Shown here piece by piece: positions 52,042 through 60,352 of a stretch of 64,000 nt of DNA. The position numbers were made by a program, and so were the translations under genes. How positions within the stretch are numbered: position 1 is the first letter of the stretch; each line of letters starts with the position of its first letter. This DNA is from Polyangium sp. 6x1 (GTDB lineage: Bacteria > Myxococcota_A > Polyangia > Polyangiales > Polyangiaceae), in NCBI RefSeq assembly GCF_029946515.1, contig NZ_JARZHH010000014.1, forward strand, positions 124,001 through 188,000, in the 5' to 3' direction. The notes beneath the pieces are model-generated. The model saw nothing but the letters and a program-made list of their open reading frames with translations, did not search any database and was not told where the DNA came from.

Positions 52042-53025
52042 CTAAAAGAAAAACGGCACGTCGATCTGCACGATCTTGTACTCGAGACCGTTCCCGGAGA
52101 ATCCGGTCGGGAGATCGAGGCCCATCGTCAGGGAGACGGCGGGGCGCAGCCACATCTTGTCGCTCAGCTTGATGTGTGCGCGGGGCCCTACGCCGAGTGT
52201 CCAGTTGTCGACCCGCGTGGGATCCGGGCCCTTCTCGATCGTCTCGTTCGCGGCCCAGACCTGGTAACGGAGCTCCGTGCCGATCGAGAGTTGCGGAATC
52301 ACGAACCAGCCGAAATGCAGGCCTGCGGTGATGTTCGTCCGGGCCGCGTCCTTGTCCACCTCGGCGCCGCGCACGCGGATGAGCTCGAGGACCGTCACCT
52401 CGGCTTGCAGTGTGAGCCCGTTTGCGATGTACCCGATGCCTGCGCCGACCATCGGGGTCAGGTAGTTGATCTGGAAGAGCGCGTTGTCCATCGAGGCGCG
52501 CGCATAGATCCCGTCGAGGTTTGCCGTGCGTTTCGGCACGTCGGGGTTGTTGCCGCCGCCCGTGCCCACGGGGATCGTCGTGGCGGCGAAGAGCCCCATC
52601 TTCCACGACTCGCTGAGCGGAATCGAGTAGAGCGCGCCGATCGCGGGGTTGACGAACGACGTCGCCTTCGTCCCCTCGGGCCCCTTCGTCTCGCTGTGGA
52701 TCATGCCGAGCCGCACGATGGCCGCGAGGTTCGGCAGAACCTTGTAGCTCCCTTGCAGAAGCACCGGGATCGTGTCTTTCGTCTTCGAGAACGCGAGCAC
52801 CGTGTCGAGACGAACCAGGTTCCCCGCGTTCACCGACCGGAGCATGAAGGGCATCGAGTACGGCGCCGGCGTCTTTTTCGCCGGTGCGGCCTCCGGCGCG
52901 GCGGGCGGCGCCTCCGCTGCGGCCGTCTCCGCGCGCGCCGGAGCGGCGAGCGCGACCGCCGCGAAGCCAAGACCCAGAGCCAGAGAACGCGACGGACTGC
53001 GACGCATCCCAATTCCGTTTTTCAC
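52042..53025 (-). CDS. Outer-membrane beta-barrel protein
   Basis: 327 residues. A signal peptide (LALGLGFAAVALAAPARA) is followed by an Ala/Pro/Glu stalk (to about 55), then alternating hydrophobic/polar strands with frequent aromatic ends. The chain ends in Phe (VPFFF), the usual barrel-assembly signal. About 12 strands are likely. No substrate is suggested. Its stop lies right beside the multi-hairpin element. Confidence 0.75.
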   Translation of the reverse strand: MKNGIGMRRSPSRSLALGLGFAAVALAAPARAETAAAEAPPAAPEAAPAKKTPAPYSMPFMLRSVNAGNLVRLDTVLAFSKTKDTIPVLLQGSYKVLPNLAAIVRLGMIHSETKGPEGTKATSFVNPAIGALYSIPLSESWKMGLFAATTIPVGTGGGNNPDVPKRTANLDGIYARASMDNALFQINYLTPMVGAGIGYIANGLTLQAEVTVLELIRVRGAEVDKDAARTNITAGLHFGWFVIPQLSIGTELRYQVWAANETIEKGPDPTRVDNWTLGVGPRAHIKLSDKMWLRPAVSLTMGLDLPTGFSGNGLEYKIVQIDVPFFF

Positions 53026-53164
53026 GACCCTACCATCTCCTCTCCAGGCTCAACGTATCCGAGAGCGAGCGATCGGTGCGAAAAATCCGCGGGCACTTCC
53101 TGCGCCGCTTGGCAGGCCAGACCGCGCCTGGCGTGCGGCCGCGGTGCATGACGGCGGGCGTCGA

Positions 53165-54295
53165 CTATCCCACGTCCCAGCGATACGCTCCGACGATCCC
53201 GGCGTGATCACTCACCCGCGCGTGCAGCCCGTCCTCGGGCCCTTCGCCGTCGAACACCCGGACGAACGCCTCGATGCGCGCCGCGCGCCGGCCTGCCGAG
53301 GCGCGGAGCATCTGATAATCGATCCGGCTCGTCAGCGTCTTCTCCCCGAACGTGGGCCACACGTTCCGCGTGGCCATTCCCACGTCGGTATACCCTCGCT
53401 CGATGAACGCCGCGACCTGCCGATCCTCTGGGCTTGCATTGAGATCGCCCGAAAGGAGCGTCGCGGCGTGATCCCCTGTCGGCAGCCGGGCGACCTCGGC
53501 GAGCATCCGCTCGGCCTGCGCCCCGCCCTCCGAGCCCCACGACACGTGCGTCGTCCCCACCCGGATTTTTGTGTTTTTGATTGTCGTCCGGGCGATCAGC
53601 GCGATGCGCGCGAGCCCGCCTTCGCTCAGCTGCAAGACCGTCACGTCCTCGATCGGGCCTGACGAGAGGATCGACAGCCCCTCGCGGTACACGTCGAACC
53701 CGATGTGGGCCTCTCTCCACACGTGCTCCCAGCGCCGCCGCGTGAACTGCTCGAGGTGCTGCTGCAAGATCCGCCCGGCGTTCGGCTCGGCCGGGTTCGA
53801 CACGTGCTCGCCGACCTCTTGCAAAAGCAGCACGTCGATCCCCATCGCCGCCACGCCGAACGCGATCCGCTCGATCTTCGGGAGCGAATCGTTCACCACG
53901 ACGCCTTCGCGGAGCCCCCGCTCCTGGTAGGTGTGCAGGTTCAGCGAGAGCACGCGGATCGCCGCTGGATCGCCGAGATCACGCCCTCCCACGACGAACG
54001 CCGAGTTGCGCCCGCCGAGCCCGTCGTCGATGTCGAGCGGGTTCGCCGGGTCTGCGGTCCATCGGCCATCCACGACGAGCTTGTACGCGTGGAGCCCGCG
54101 CGGGAGCGGCCGCGTCGTGAGGACCCAGAGATCCGTGCCTTCGCGCTTCATGAGCGCGATCGGATCCTTGCCCCAGCCGGTGAAGTCTCCTGCCACGAGC
54201 ACGCGCGAGGCGCGTTCGTCGCGGTAGACGAAGGACACGGAGCCGTCGGGCGCGACGGTCGAGCCGGGAGAAGGGACCACGTCGGGGCGGGTCAT
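53165..54295 (-). CDS. CBM48-endonuclease/exonuclease/phosphatase fusion
   Basis: 376 residues, no signal peptide. Residues about 12-105 form a CBM48/AMPK glycogen-binding domain (VSFVYRDERASRVLVAGDFTGWGKDPIAL in part; LPRGLHAYKLVVDGRWTADPANP in part). Residues about 112-376 form an EEP-fold hydrolase: RVLSLNLHTYQE (metal Asn), VLLLQEVGEH (catalytic Glu), VGTTHVSWGS, LSGDLNASPED (Asp-Asn) and a final RVSDHAGIVGAY (catalytic His). EEP enzymes cleave phosphodiesters in nucleic acids, phosphoinositides or sphingolipids. Fusion to a glycan-binding module is unusual. Confidence 0.8.
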   Translation of the reverse strand: MTRPDVVPSPGSTVAPDGSVSFVYRDERASRVLVAGDFTGWGKDPIALMKREGTDLWVLTTRPLPRGLHAYKLVVDGRWTADPANPLDIDDGLGGRNSAFVVGGRDLGDPAAIRVLSLNLHTYQERGLREGVVVNDSLPKIERIAFGVAAMGIDVLLLQEVGEHVSNPAEPNAGRILQQHLEQFTRRRWEHVWREAHIGFDVYREGLSILSSGPIEDVTVLQLSEGGLARIALIARTTIKNTKIRVGTTHVSWGSEGGAQAERMLAEVARLPTGDHAATLLSGDLNASPEDRQVAAFIERGYTDVGMATRNVWPTFGEKTLTSRIDYQMLRASAGRRAARIEAFVRVFDGEGPEDGLHARVSDHAGIVGAYRWDVG

Positions 54296-54512
54296 CGCCG
54301 TCCTCGGTTATGCTTGCGCGATCGGGGTGTCAAAAGGATTTCCGGGGGGCCCTCTTCGCCTGGGGTCCTCGTCCTGCCGTTCGTCACGGAGGGCGCCCAG
54401 GGGATCGCGGGGCAGAGGGGAAACGTCGATCTCGCCTCGTCGGCTCGCTCGAGCCGCTCCAGGAGGCGGGCCGTGGAGACTTTGCGCGTCGAGCTCGAAT
54501 GAACACTCTCGC

Positions 54513-54542
54513 TTGACATCCTCCTGCCATGGCTGCTAGGGA
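54513..54542 (+). promoter_or_regulatory. Sigma70-like promoter before the lipoprotein gene
   Basis: TTGACA (54513-54518) and TAGGGA (54537-54542) with an 18-bp spacer. The perfect -35 box is unusual in this window. Transcription would begin near 54550 and run through the attenuator-like leader into the gene at 54655. Confidence 0.55.
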
Positions 54543-54567
54543 CGAGTTGGCAGGACCACATAACTTC

Positions 54568-54598
54568 GGGTGTTCGACCCATTGCGAGTGGGGTTTTT
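54568..54598 (+). promoter_or_regulatory. Attenuator-like leader: two competing hairpins, then TTTTT
   Basis: GGGT-GTTCG-ACCC (54568-54580) competes for the same CCC with a second hairpin, CCCATT / AGTGGG (54578-54583 and 54587-54592, one G-T pair, loop GCG), which is followed by G and TTTTT (54594-54598). The second is a short intrinsic terminator and the first would prevent it. It lies between a promoter at 54513 and the start at 54655. The stem is short, so function is uncertain. Confidence 0.45.
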
Positions 54599-54654
54599 CC
54601 GTGAACGACATGCGCTCCTCGGGCCCGGTTTCGTCATCGTCCTACCTTGGTCGC

Positions 54655-55287
54655 GTGAAGCGCGCGGCCGCCACGATTCTCCTTGCGGCGATGCCCGTGC
54701 TCGGGCTCGGCGTGGTGACTGGTTGCGCCTGGAAACCCACGATTCTCCGCGCGGATCCATCGCTCACGTCCAAGGATCTCGTGACGGGCAGGGTTGCGAT
54801 CATGCCCGTGAAGTTCGACGACGAGAGGGTGGGCCCGCGGGAGCGCGCCTTGCTCGCCGGCCAGTTCGTCCGTGCGCTCCGGCAAAATCGCCAAGACATC
54901 CCGATCGCCAGCAGCGCCGCGCATGATCGGGCCCTCCAGGGGGCGCTCGAAGAAGAGGCCCTGTTCCGGCGTGTCTATGACGACGGCGGCACCGACCCGA
55001 GCCGACTCACGGAGCTCAAGGCGACCGTGAGCGCTCGATACTTCATTCTGTCTCGCCTGCATTACGAGCAGGTCCCCCACGGCGCGGGGAGCATGGGCGG
55101 CAATACGGTGGAATCCACGCTCTCGGGGAAGGTGTCGATCGTCGATACGACCTCGGGGGGCGTCGTGTGGGAGGGGGAATTCCAGAGCACGCGGAGCGGC
55201 GTCGACAACATGGTCGATCCCCACCCCTCCGCGCATGCATTGCCGTTCTTCTCGACGTTCGTCCGGGCCTGGCCCGCGCAGCCCTGA
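54655..55287 (+). CDS. Lipoprotein of unknown function (CsgG/GNA1162-like)
   Basis: 210 residues from GTG 54655 (VKRAAATILL); GTG 54601 and ATG 54610 are other options. The lipobox is LGVVTGC, followed by AWKPTILRAD. The body has an opening VTGRVAIMPVKFDDERVG (a CsgG/TolB-like nucleophile-free Rossmann strand), KATVSARYFILSRLHYEQV and VESTLSGKVSIVDTTSGGVVW. The pattern recalls periplasmic lipoproteins such as CsgG or GNA1162, but homology is not proved. No curli genes are here. Confidence 0.65.
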   Translation: MKRAAATILLAAMPVLGLGVVTGCAWKPTILRADPSLTSKDLVTGRVAIMPVKFDDERVGPRERALLAGQFVRALRQNRQDIPIASSAAHDRALQGALEEEALFRRVYDDGGTDPSRLTELKATVSARYFILSRLHYEQVPHGAGSMGGNTVESTLSGKVSIVDTTSGGVVWEGEFQSTRSGVDNMVDPHPSAHALPFFSTFVRAWPAQP

Positions 55288-55382
55288 GGCGGGGTTTCCG
55301 CTCCCGCTCCCGCCTCCGCTCACGTTCGATCGCCCTCCAAAGCCCTTCCGAGCGCGCCGAGAGTTCAGGTAGCCTGCGCCGT

Positions 55383-58220
55383 ATGCACGGCAACTTCGGC
55401 GCTCGCTTTCCCATGCTGTTCGCTCTCAGCACGGCCCTCGGCGCGGCTTGTCATGGTGCCGGGAGCGGAGCGGCGATCGAGCGACCAACACAAGCCGTCG
55501 CTCGGCCGAGCGCGACCATGCCCGCGCCGTCGCTTCCTCCTGGGCAGCACTCGGCGGCCTTCGTGAAGCTGCGCGACATGGATGAGGCCACGGCTTGCGC
55601 CCTGCCGCTCGCAGAGTCGGCCCTGAAGGCGCGCGCCGGGGCCAAGCCGTTCTCGATCATCGAGCCACCAAGCTGCGGCTACTTTCACGACCCTCTTTGC
55701 GACGCCGTCGACGTGGCGCCCCAAGGCGCGGACGCGTGTTACGTGAGCAACGACCACATCCGCGCTCTCGAGCCCGGGGCGCTCAACGTCGCACCGGGAG
55801 CCGTCGGGAAGAGCGATCCTTGGAACGGCACCCAGAGGCCCAAATACCTCGATCGCATCGAGGCGCACCTGCACCTCGACCCATCGGAAAAGGCCCTGCT
55901 CCGGAAGAACGGGTTCGTGGTCCTCGATCGCCTTCCCTACCTCGATTACGCGGGTGCGTTCCATGACGTGTTCCAGGAGGAGCTGCCGCTCTGGGTCGGC
56001 GTCGATTCCATCCTGCACGCGGCGTACGTCGCCACGGACGCGGTGCTCGGCACGGCCGAACGATCGCGGCTCGCGCCGGCGCTCCAGAAGATGCTCGAGA
56101 AGCTGCAAAAAACGCTCGCGGCGTCGAAAGGCATTTACGACGAGACGACGCGAAAAGATCTCGATCTCTATCTCGCCGTCCCGGCCCAATTGAACAAGGA
56201 AAACGAGTTCGAGCACGAAACGACCTCCCTGTTTGGCCAGGACAAAGCCGTGAGCGCGGTGGTCGGCGCCATTCAAAGCGAGGAGAAGCAACTACAGCCC
56301 ATCGAGATCTTCGGCCGGAGGCGGATGGTCGATTTCTCGCAGTATACGCCGCGCGGCCATTACGCCGTTGGTGACCCCGGGTGGTGGAACCCCGGGCCGT
56401 ACTTCAAGGCCATGACGTGGCTCACGCAACTCGAATGGAACCTCGTCTCGCGTGGCTCGCGCAGCTCGCACCCGGAAGCATCGCCGGATCCCCGGGAGAC
56501 GCCTCGCGAGATCAGGGATGCGCTCGCGCTGGCGGACCTCTTCCGCCGCTCGGGCGCGCTCACCGAGCTCGCCCAGTTCGAGGAGGTTTACAGCGCTTTC
56601 GGGGGACATCGCGAGGACGTGGGGATCCCGGAGCTCCTCTCGCTCATGGACAAGAATGGCTTTACCGCGACGACCCCGGACGCCCCCGAAAAGCTCAAGC
56701 GGGCTATCGGCGATGGATATCGGCGCACGGCGCGCGTCCATTTCATGCCCCAAGGCGTGAGGGATCTGCCGGTCATCACGACGCTCTTCGGCTCGCGCAT
56801 CACGCCGGACATCGCGCCGCTCGGGCGGCTGGTCCACGACGCGACGCCTGGCCGGTTCGATCTCGGCGCAGCAGACGTGGGGTACGTGCTCGGCCATGAC
56901 CGCGCCGCCTCGTACTTGAAGAAGGATCTCGAAAATCATTCGCGGTTGAAGGGCGAGCTCGACGCGGCGCGCGCGGAGATGAAGGCACGGACGAACCAGA
57001 GCCTGGACGTGGCCGGCAGCTTCCTCGGTGCGGTGCTCTCGCTCGCCGAGAAGCCGCGGGGCCTGTTCCCTTCGTTCATGCAGCGTGAGGCGTTCGCCGA
57101 TATGCGAATGTCGTCGGCGCTCGTCGGGTATGCCCAGCTCCGCCACACATTCATTTTGCTCCAGGGGCAGGGCTACGACGCTTATGGTTGCGCCATTCCC
57201 GATGCGTACGTCGAGCCGGCCGCGCCTTTCTACGACGCCTTGATCGCGCACACCGAGCGCCTTCGAAAGGTCGCGGGCGGCGGCTTCGAGGGGCTCCTGC
57301 GCGTGCTGCGCGTGCTCTCCGCCATCTCGAAGACGGAAGCCTCGCGTGGCGCGCCCACGCCGACGCAAGCCCAATGGCTCGGCATGGTGTCCGAGTACAT
57401 CCCTGAAGGTGGATACTCCGACAGCGGCGACCCACCGAAATGGACCGGATGGTACTTCGACATGTTCGAGGACCGCGAGGACGGCGCCATGCGCCCCGCC
57501 TCCCTCGTCGCCGATTACTTCACGCTGACGAACGCGGGAAAGGTGGCTCATCTAGGCGTGGACGGGCTGCGTCTCGGGGTGTTCATCGTGGACACGGGCG
57601 GGGAGCCTCGGGCCATGGTCGGCCCTGTCGCGCGCGGCTACGAGGCGAAGACCCCCATCGCCGAGCGCCTCGACGACCAAGCTGCTCAAAATTACCTCGA
57701 CAAACATGATCCGTTCCGGGAGAGCTTCGCGGCCAAACCCTGGAGCGATCCGAAGCTCGGCCTTGGCGGTCAGCTTTTTCATTGCATCAAGGACGGCAAG
57801 CTCGAGGCACGGCTCGTGCTCGCCGCCGATCGCCCGCTGGGGCCGATCACTGTCACCTTGCTCGATCATCACGCCGATCCGCTCGGGCCTGCGCTCACGA
57901 AGAGCGTCGACGACGACGTGGTGGTTTTTCCTTTCCTTTTTCCGGAGATCCCCTGGGTCGACGAGGACCTGACCGCACGGGACATGTACTACGGTAAGAA
58001 GCCGAAGAACCGTACCCCGGTCGAGGCGCTTTCATTGCGCGTCGAGGATCTCGGCCGCTCTGGCCTGGGGAAAGGCTCGTACGATTGGTTCACGAGCCCC
58101 ACGGTGTTTTATCACTCGAGCGATACGCCCGATATGCGCCCCCAACTGGTGCAGCGGTTCGTCCTTGGGGGCGACTGGGATTACCCGCAGCCGGCGGAAC
58201 AGCCGCCCCCCGGGGACTGA
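55383..58220 (+). CDS. DUF3160-family lipoprotein
   Basis: 945 residues. The signal helix ends at a Cys (ALSTALGAAC), so a lipid anchor is likely. The body has the long Asp/Trp-rich pattern of DUF3160 proteins: KNGFVVLD, LPLWVGVDSILHAAY, VLGTAERSRL, FSQYTPRGHYAV, FKAMTWLTQLEWNL, and a helical middle. The C-terminal part includes SEYIPEGGYSDSGDPPKWTGWYFDMF in part and LVADYFTLTNAGKVAHLG. DUF3160 proteins are extracellular or cell-surface and their role is not known. It stands alone, with 95 bp upstream of it. Confidence 0.85.
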   Translation: MHGNFGARFPMLFALSTALGAACHGAGSGAAIERPTQAVARPSATMPAPSLPPGQHSAAFVKLRDMDEATACALPLAESALKARAGAKPFSIIEPPSCGYFHDPLCDAVDVAPQGADACYVSNDHIRALEPGALNVAPGAVGKSDPWNGTQRPKYLDRIEAHLHLDPSEKALLRKNGFVVLDRLPYLDYAGAFHDVFQEELPLWVGVDSILHAAYVATDAVLGTAERSRLAPALQKMLEKLQKTLAASKGIYDETTRKDLDLYLAVPAQLNKENEFEHETTSLFGQDKAVSAVVGAIQSEEKQLQPIEIFGRRRMVDFSQYTPRGHYAVGDPGWWNPGPYFKAMTWLTQLEWNLVSRGSRSSHPEASPDPRETPREIRDALALADLFRRSGALTELAQFEEVYSAFGGHREDVGIPELLSLMDKNGFTATTPDAPEKLKRAIGDGYRRTARVHFMPQGVRDLPVITTLFGSRITPDIAPLGRLVHDATPGRFDLGAADVGYVLGHDRAASYLKKDLENHSRLKGELDAARAEMKARTNQSLDVAGSFLGAVLSLAEKPRGLFPSFMQREAFADMRMSSALVGYAQLRHTFILLQGQGYDAYGCAIPDAYVEPAAPFYDALIAHTERLRKVAGGGFEGLLRVLRVLSAISKTEASRGAPTPTQAQWLGMVSEYIPEGGYSDSGDPPKWTGWYFDMFEDREDGAMRPASLVADYFTLTNAGKVAHLGVDGLRLGVFIVDTGGEPRAMVGPVARGYEAKTPIAERLDDQAAQNYLDKHDPFRESFAAKPWSDPKLGLGGQLFHCIKDGKLEARLVLAADRPLGPITVTLLDHHADPLGPALTKSVDDDVVVFPFLFPEIPWVDEDLTARDMYYGKKPKNRTPVEALSLRVEDLGRSGLGKGSYDWFTSPTVFYHSSDTPDMRPQLVQRFVLGGDWDYPQPAEQPPPGD

Positions 58221-58281
58221 CAAGCCCGGGCGCACAACCTGCCTCCCTTCCTCGAGAACGGTACACAACTAGATTTCGCTT

Positions 58282-58338
58282 GCCGCCTCCGCCTCCGCCT
58301 CCGCCTCCGCCGCCGCCTCCGCCTCCGCCTCCGCCTCG
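58282..58338. repeat. CCGCCT hexanucleotide tract
   Basis: About nine near-perfect copies of a 6-bp unit (CCGCCT, with one CCGCCG variant). In the frame of the small gene that follows it encodes only proline. Such tracts gain and lose units by slippage. It lies 61 bp after the DUF3160 stop. Confidence 0.85.
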
Positions 58339-58405
58339 GATTCCGGGGGCCTTAACTCGCCGTAACCCGCAGGATCCCTCTCCCGCTGACGACGGATCCC
58401 CCCTG

Positions 58406-58666
58406 TTGGCCCGAGTTGGTGCCACTTTGGACCCCGTCGCCGCCCTTTGGGGCATCCCAGAAGCCGACCCGCGCACGACGCTTCTCGCGGTGCTCGTGCA
58501 AGGCGAGGTCACAGCGGCGGCGGCAGGCGACGTCGACGCTGCGACGGTCGCCCACGACGCCGCAACACGCCTCTTCGGGATGATGCGCGACACCAATGCC
58601 ACGGCAGCCGCAAGGGCTGCACATGACGCCGTGGGCAAGCTCATTCGCGCTATGAAACGGCGGTAG
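58406..58666 (+). CDS. Possible small protein after the polyproline tract
   Basis: 86 residues from TTG 58406 (LARVGATLDPVAALWG). The frame is open upstream through the CCGCCT tract, so an N-terminal polyproline version is possible. The protein is Ala-rich and amphipathic, with predicted helices (ADPRTTLLAVLVQGEV, AARAAHDAVGKLIRAM). The codon pattern is coding-like (G/C at third positions). There is no ATG or GTG close by and no good ribosome-binding site. Confidence 0.4.
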   Translation: MARVGATLDPVAALWGIPEADPRTTLLAVLVQGEVTAAAAGDVDAATVAHDAATRLFGMMRDTNATAAARAAHDAVGKLIRAMKRR

Positions 58667-58737
58667 GTCGCGGCGTGCGGGGGCCTCTCATACCACGAGG
58701 GGGGCGCGAATCACTCTTTCTTCTTCGCCTTCCATTC

Positions 58738-59343
58738 TCAGAGCGGCGGGATCGCGTGCTGAGTTGAAGGGGAGTCGTCCTCTTGCAGCCAGGGTAGCCC
58801 AATCTGCCGAGAAAGTCTCTTCAGAGCCTTCCAGTCCGCCATCCAAGGGACGTCAGCCCCTTCGACAATACGCCGACCGGCGAACACGCGTCGACGCTCG
58901 CCCCGGCGGCTCTCGCTTTGCGCGAACCGCACGTAGGACGCCAGGTCGTCGTCCGAGAAGAACGCCGCGGCTTCCCAATCCTGTTCCTGACCACGAACCA
59001 AGGTCCAGGTGCTTTCGTCGTTCTGGCGAAGAGAACGCACCTCTCGCCCACTGCGAAAGAGCGCGAGCGAGAATTCAAGTCGATGCTCGTCTATGGCGTA
59101 GACGCCCAGCACGTCGGTGGAGAGGGCGTCGGAGAGAGCCTGCTCGGTCTCGCGTTGGAGCGTGCCGTCGATTCGAATCCAGGCTGAAGCTGCATATTCG
59201 CGCACGGCGTAATGCCAGGTTCTGCGAGCCGACACGGCCTTCCGCCACTCCGTGAGCAGCGCTTCAGCAGCGCGGCACGTCATGGCGAAGAAATCGGGCT
59301 CGTGAAGCAGTCTCTTGACGAAGGTCGCGCTGTACACGCTCAT
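58738..59343 (-). CDS. Hypothetical protein
   Basis: 201 residues, ATG 59343. No signal peptide or membrane helix. Content is Trp/Arg/Ala-rich with a middle segment LGVYAIDEHRLEFSLALFRSG and a charged FFSDDDLASYVRFAQSESRRG. No family recognised. It is next to the IS21 remnant, so it could belong to acquired DNA. Base composition is slightly less G+C-rich than most of the window. Confidence 0.55.
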   Translation of the reverse strand: MSVYSATFVKRLLHEPDFFAMTCRAAEALLTEWRKAVSARRTWHYAVREYAASAWIRIDGTLQRETEQALSDALSTDVLGVYAIDEHRLEFSLALFRSGREVRSLRQNDESTWTLVRGQEQDWEAAAFFSDDDLASYVRFAQSESRRGERRRVFAGRRIVEGADVPWMADWKALKRLSRQIGLPWLQEDDSPSTQHAIPPL

Positions 59344-59438
59344 CGGTTTCCTATCTCCTCGCCCGCCGAACGTATCAGGATGAGCTCGGCGCGCAACGCC
59401 GTCTGCGCTGTCAAGGACCGCCTTACCGGATCCGGTCC

Positions 59439-59612
59439 GGGTCGGCCAAACGGATCCCACGCTCGGGCCCCTCGACCTGGCGCAATTCGGCCCTCTCGCC
59501 GGTACGCGCGCGGGTCGCCGAATCGGATCCGGACGAGCCGGCCTGCGCGTTGCTCGCGCACCTTCCGGAGCGGCCTGGCGTGACGCGACCTCGGGTCGGC
59601 CAATCGGATCCC
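59439..59612. repeat. Three 20-bp direct repeats, probable IS21-type end
   Basis: Copies at 59439-59458, 59512-59531 and 59593-59612 read GGGTCGGCCAAACGGATCCC, GGGTCGCCGAATCGGATCCG and GGGTCGGCCAATCGGATCCC, spaced 73 and 81 bp apart. They lie just past the C-terminus of the IstB fragment. IS21-family elements carry several such repeats at each end, where the transposase binds. The outer tip may be at about 59409 (TGTCAAGG). Confidence 0.65.
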
Positions 59613-59623
59613 GGCCCTCTCCT

Positions 59624-60100
59624 TCACGATTCATCACGCACCCCCTTCATTGAATTTCCTCCTTTCTTTCGACCGCGCGCTGGCGGCGGGTTTCGGTACG
59701 AGTCACCCACGAGCTCGAGCACGTGGGCGTGATGGAGAAGGCGGTCCATCGCCGCACTCCCGAGCAGTGGGTCACCGAAGAGCTGCGCGAGCTCTTCGAC
59801 CGAGCGGTTCGACGTGAGGATCGTCGCGGCCCGCTCGTAGCGCTGTCGGATGATTTCGTAGAGGTCCAGCGGTTCGTCCCCCGATAACGGCCGCAGCCCC
59901 AGGTCGTCGACGATCAGGAGCTTCGGCGTCGTGAAGCGCAGCATCCTGCGGTCGTGGCTGCCGTCGGCGCGGGCCGCGCGGAGCTGCCGCAAGCATGTCG
60001 TTCGCCGCGACGTACAGCACCGCGTGCCCCGCGCGGCATGCGCGATGGCCGAGCGCCTGCCGCAGAAGCTCCCGACGGGACGAAGCCCGCGAGCTGAAGA
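59624..60100 (-). pseudogene. istB: IS21-type helper ATPase (IstB), truncated and frameshifted
   Basis: The C-terminal ~105 residues are intact and recognisable: Walker B LLIVDDLGLRPL, ERAATILTSNRSVEELAQLFGDPLLGSAAMDRLLHHAHVLELVGDSYR (only in part quoted). Upstream the reading frame shifts near 59995 (QALGHRACRAGHAVLYVAANDML is in another frame) and the Walker A region is missing. The partner transposase istA is absent. IstB assists IS21 transposition with ATP; this copy cannot be active. Confidence 0.8.
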
Positions 60101-60352
60101 AGCGGCACGGTGTAGTCGATGACCCTTCCGGCGAGACGATCTTGGTGACGCTTCGCGTTCCGAAGGCCGAACTCGCCGAGTGTTTCCTTGGTATGCCTGC
60201 ACATCGGACGAACTTCGACGCATTGATTCGGCGGCCAATTCAAGACCAGATCTGCGACCTCGCTCCGTTCGATACGGCGTTCAAGATCCAGTCTTGCCCA
60301 GCTCGTGCGGGAATGTCGCTTGCCGCATCGGTGACAGGATGCAACCAAGCAA
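60101..60352. other. Junction region, no gene supported
   Basis: About 250 bp between the IstB remnant and the reductase gene. An open plus-strand frame runs through it (ETILVTLRVPKAELAECFL), and a minus-strand frame too, but neither has a ribosome-binding site or a recognised fold. It could be the scar of a second deletion or insertion. Confidence 0.3.

Noticed and set aside
59170-59180. GATTCGAATCC, resembling a tRNA T-arm
   Set aside because: No acceptor stem, D-arm or anticodon arm at the proper spacing; it lies inside a coding region.
59439-59612. Three spaced 20-bp repeats considered as a CRISPR array
   Set aside because: Spacers of 53-61 bp, only three repeats, no cas genes, and an IstB fragment next to them favour an IS21 end.
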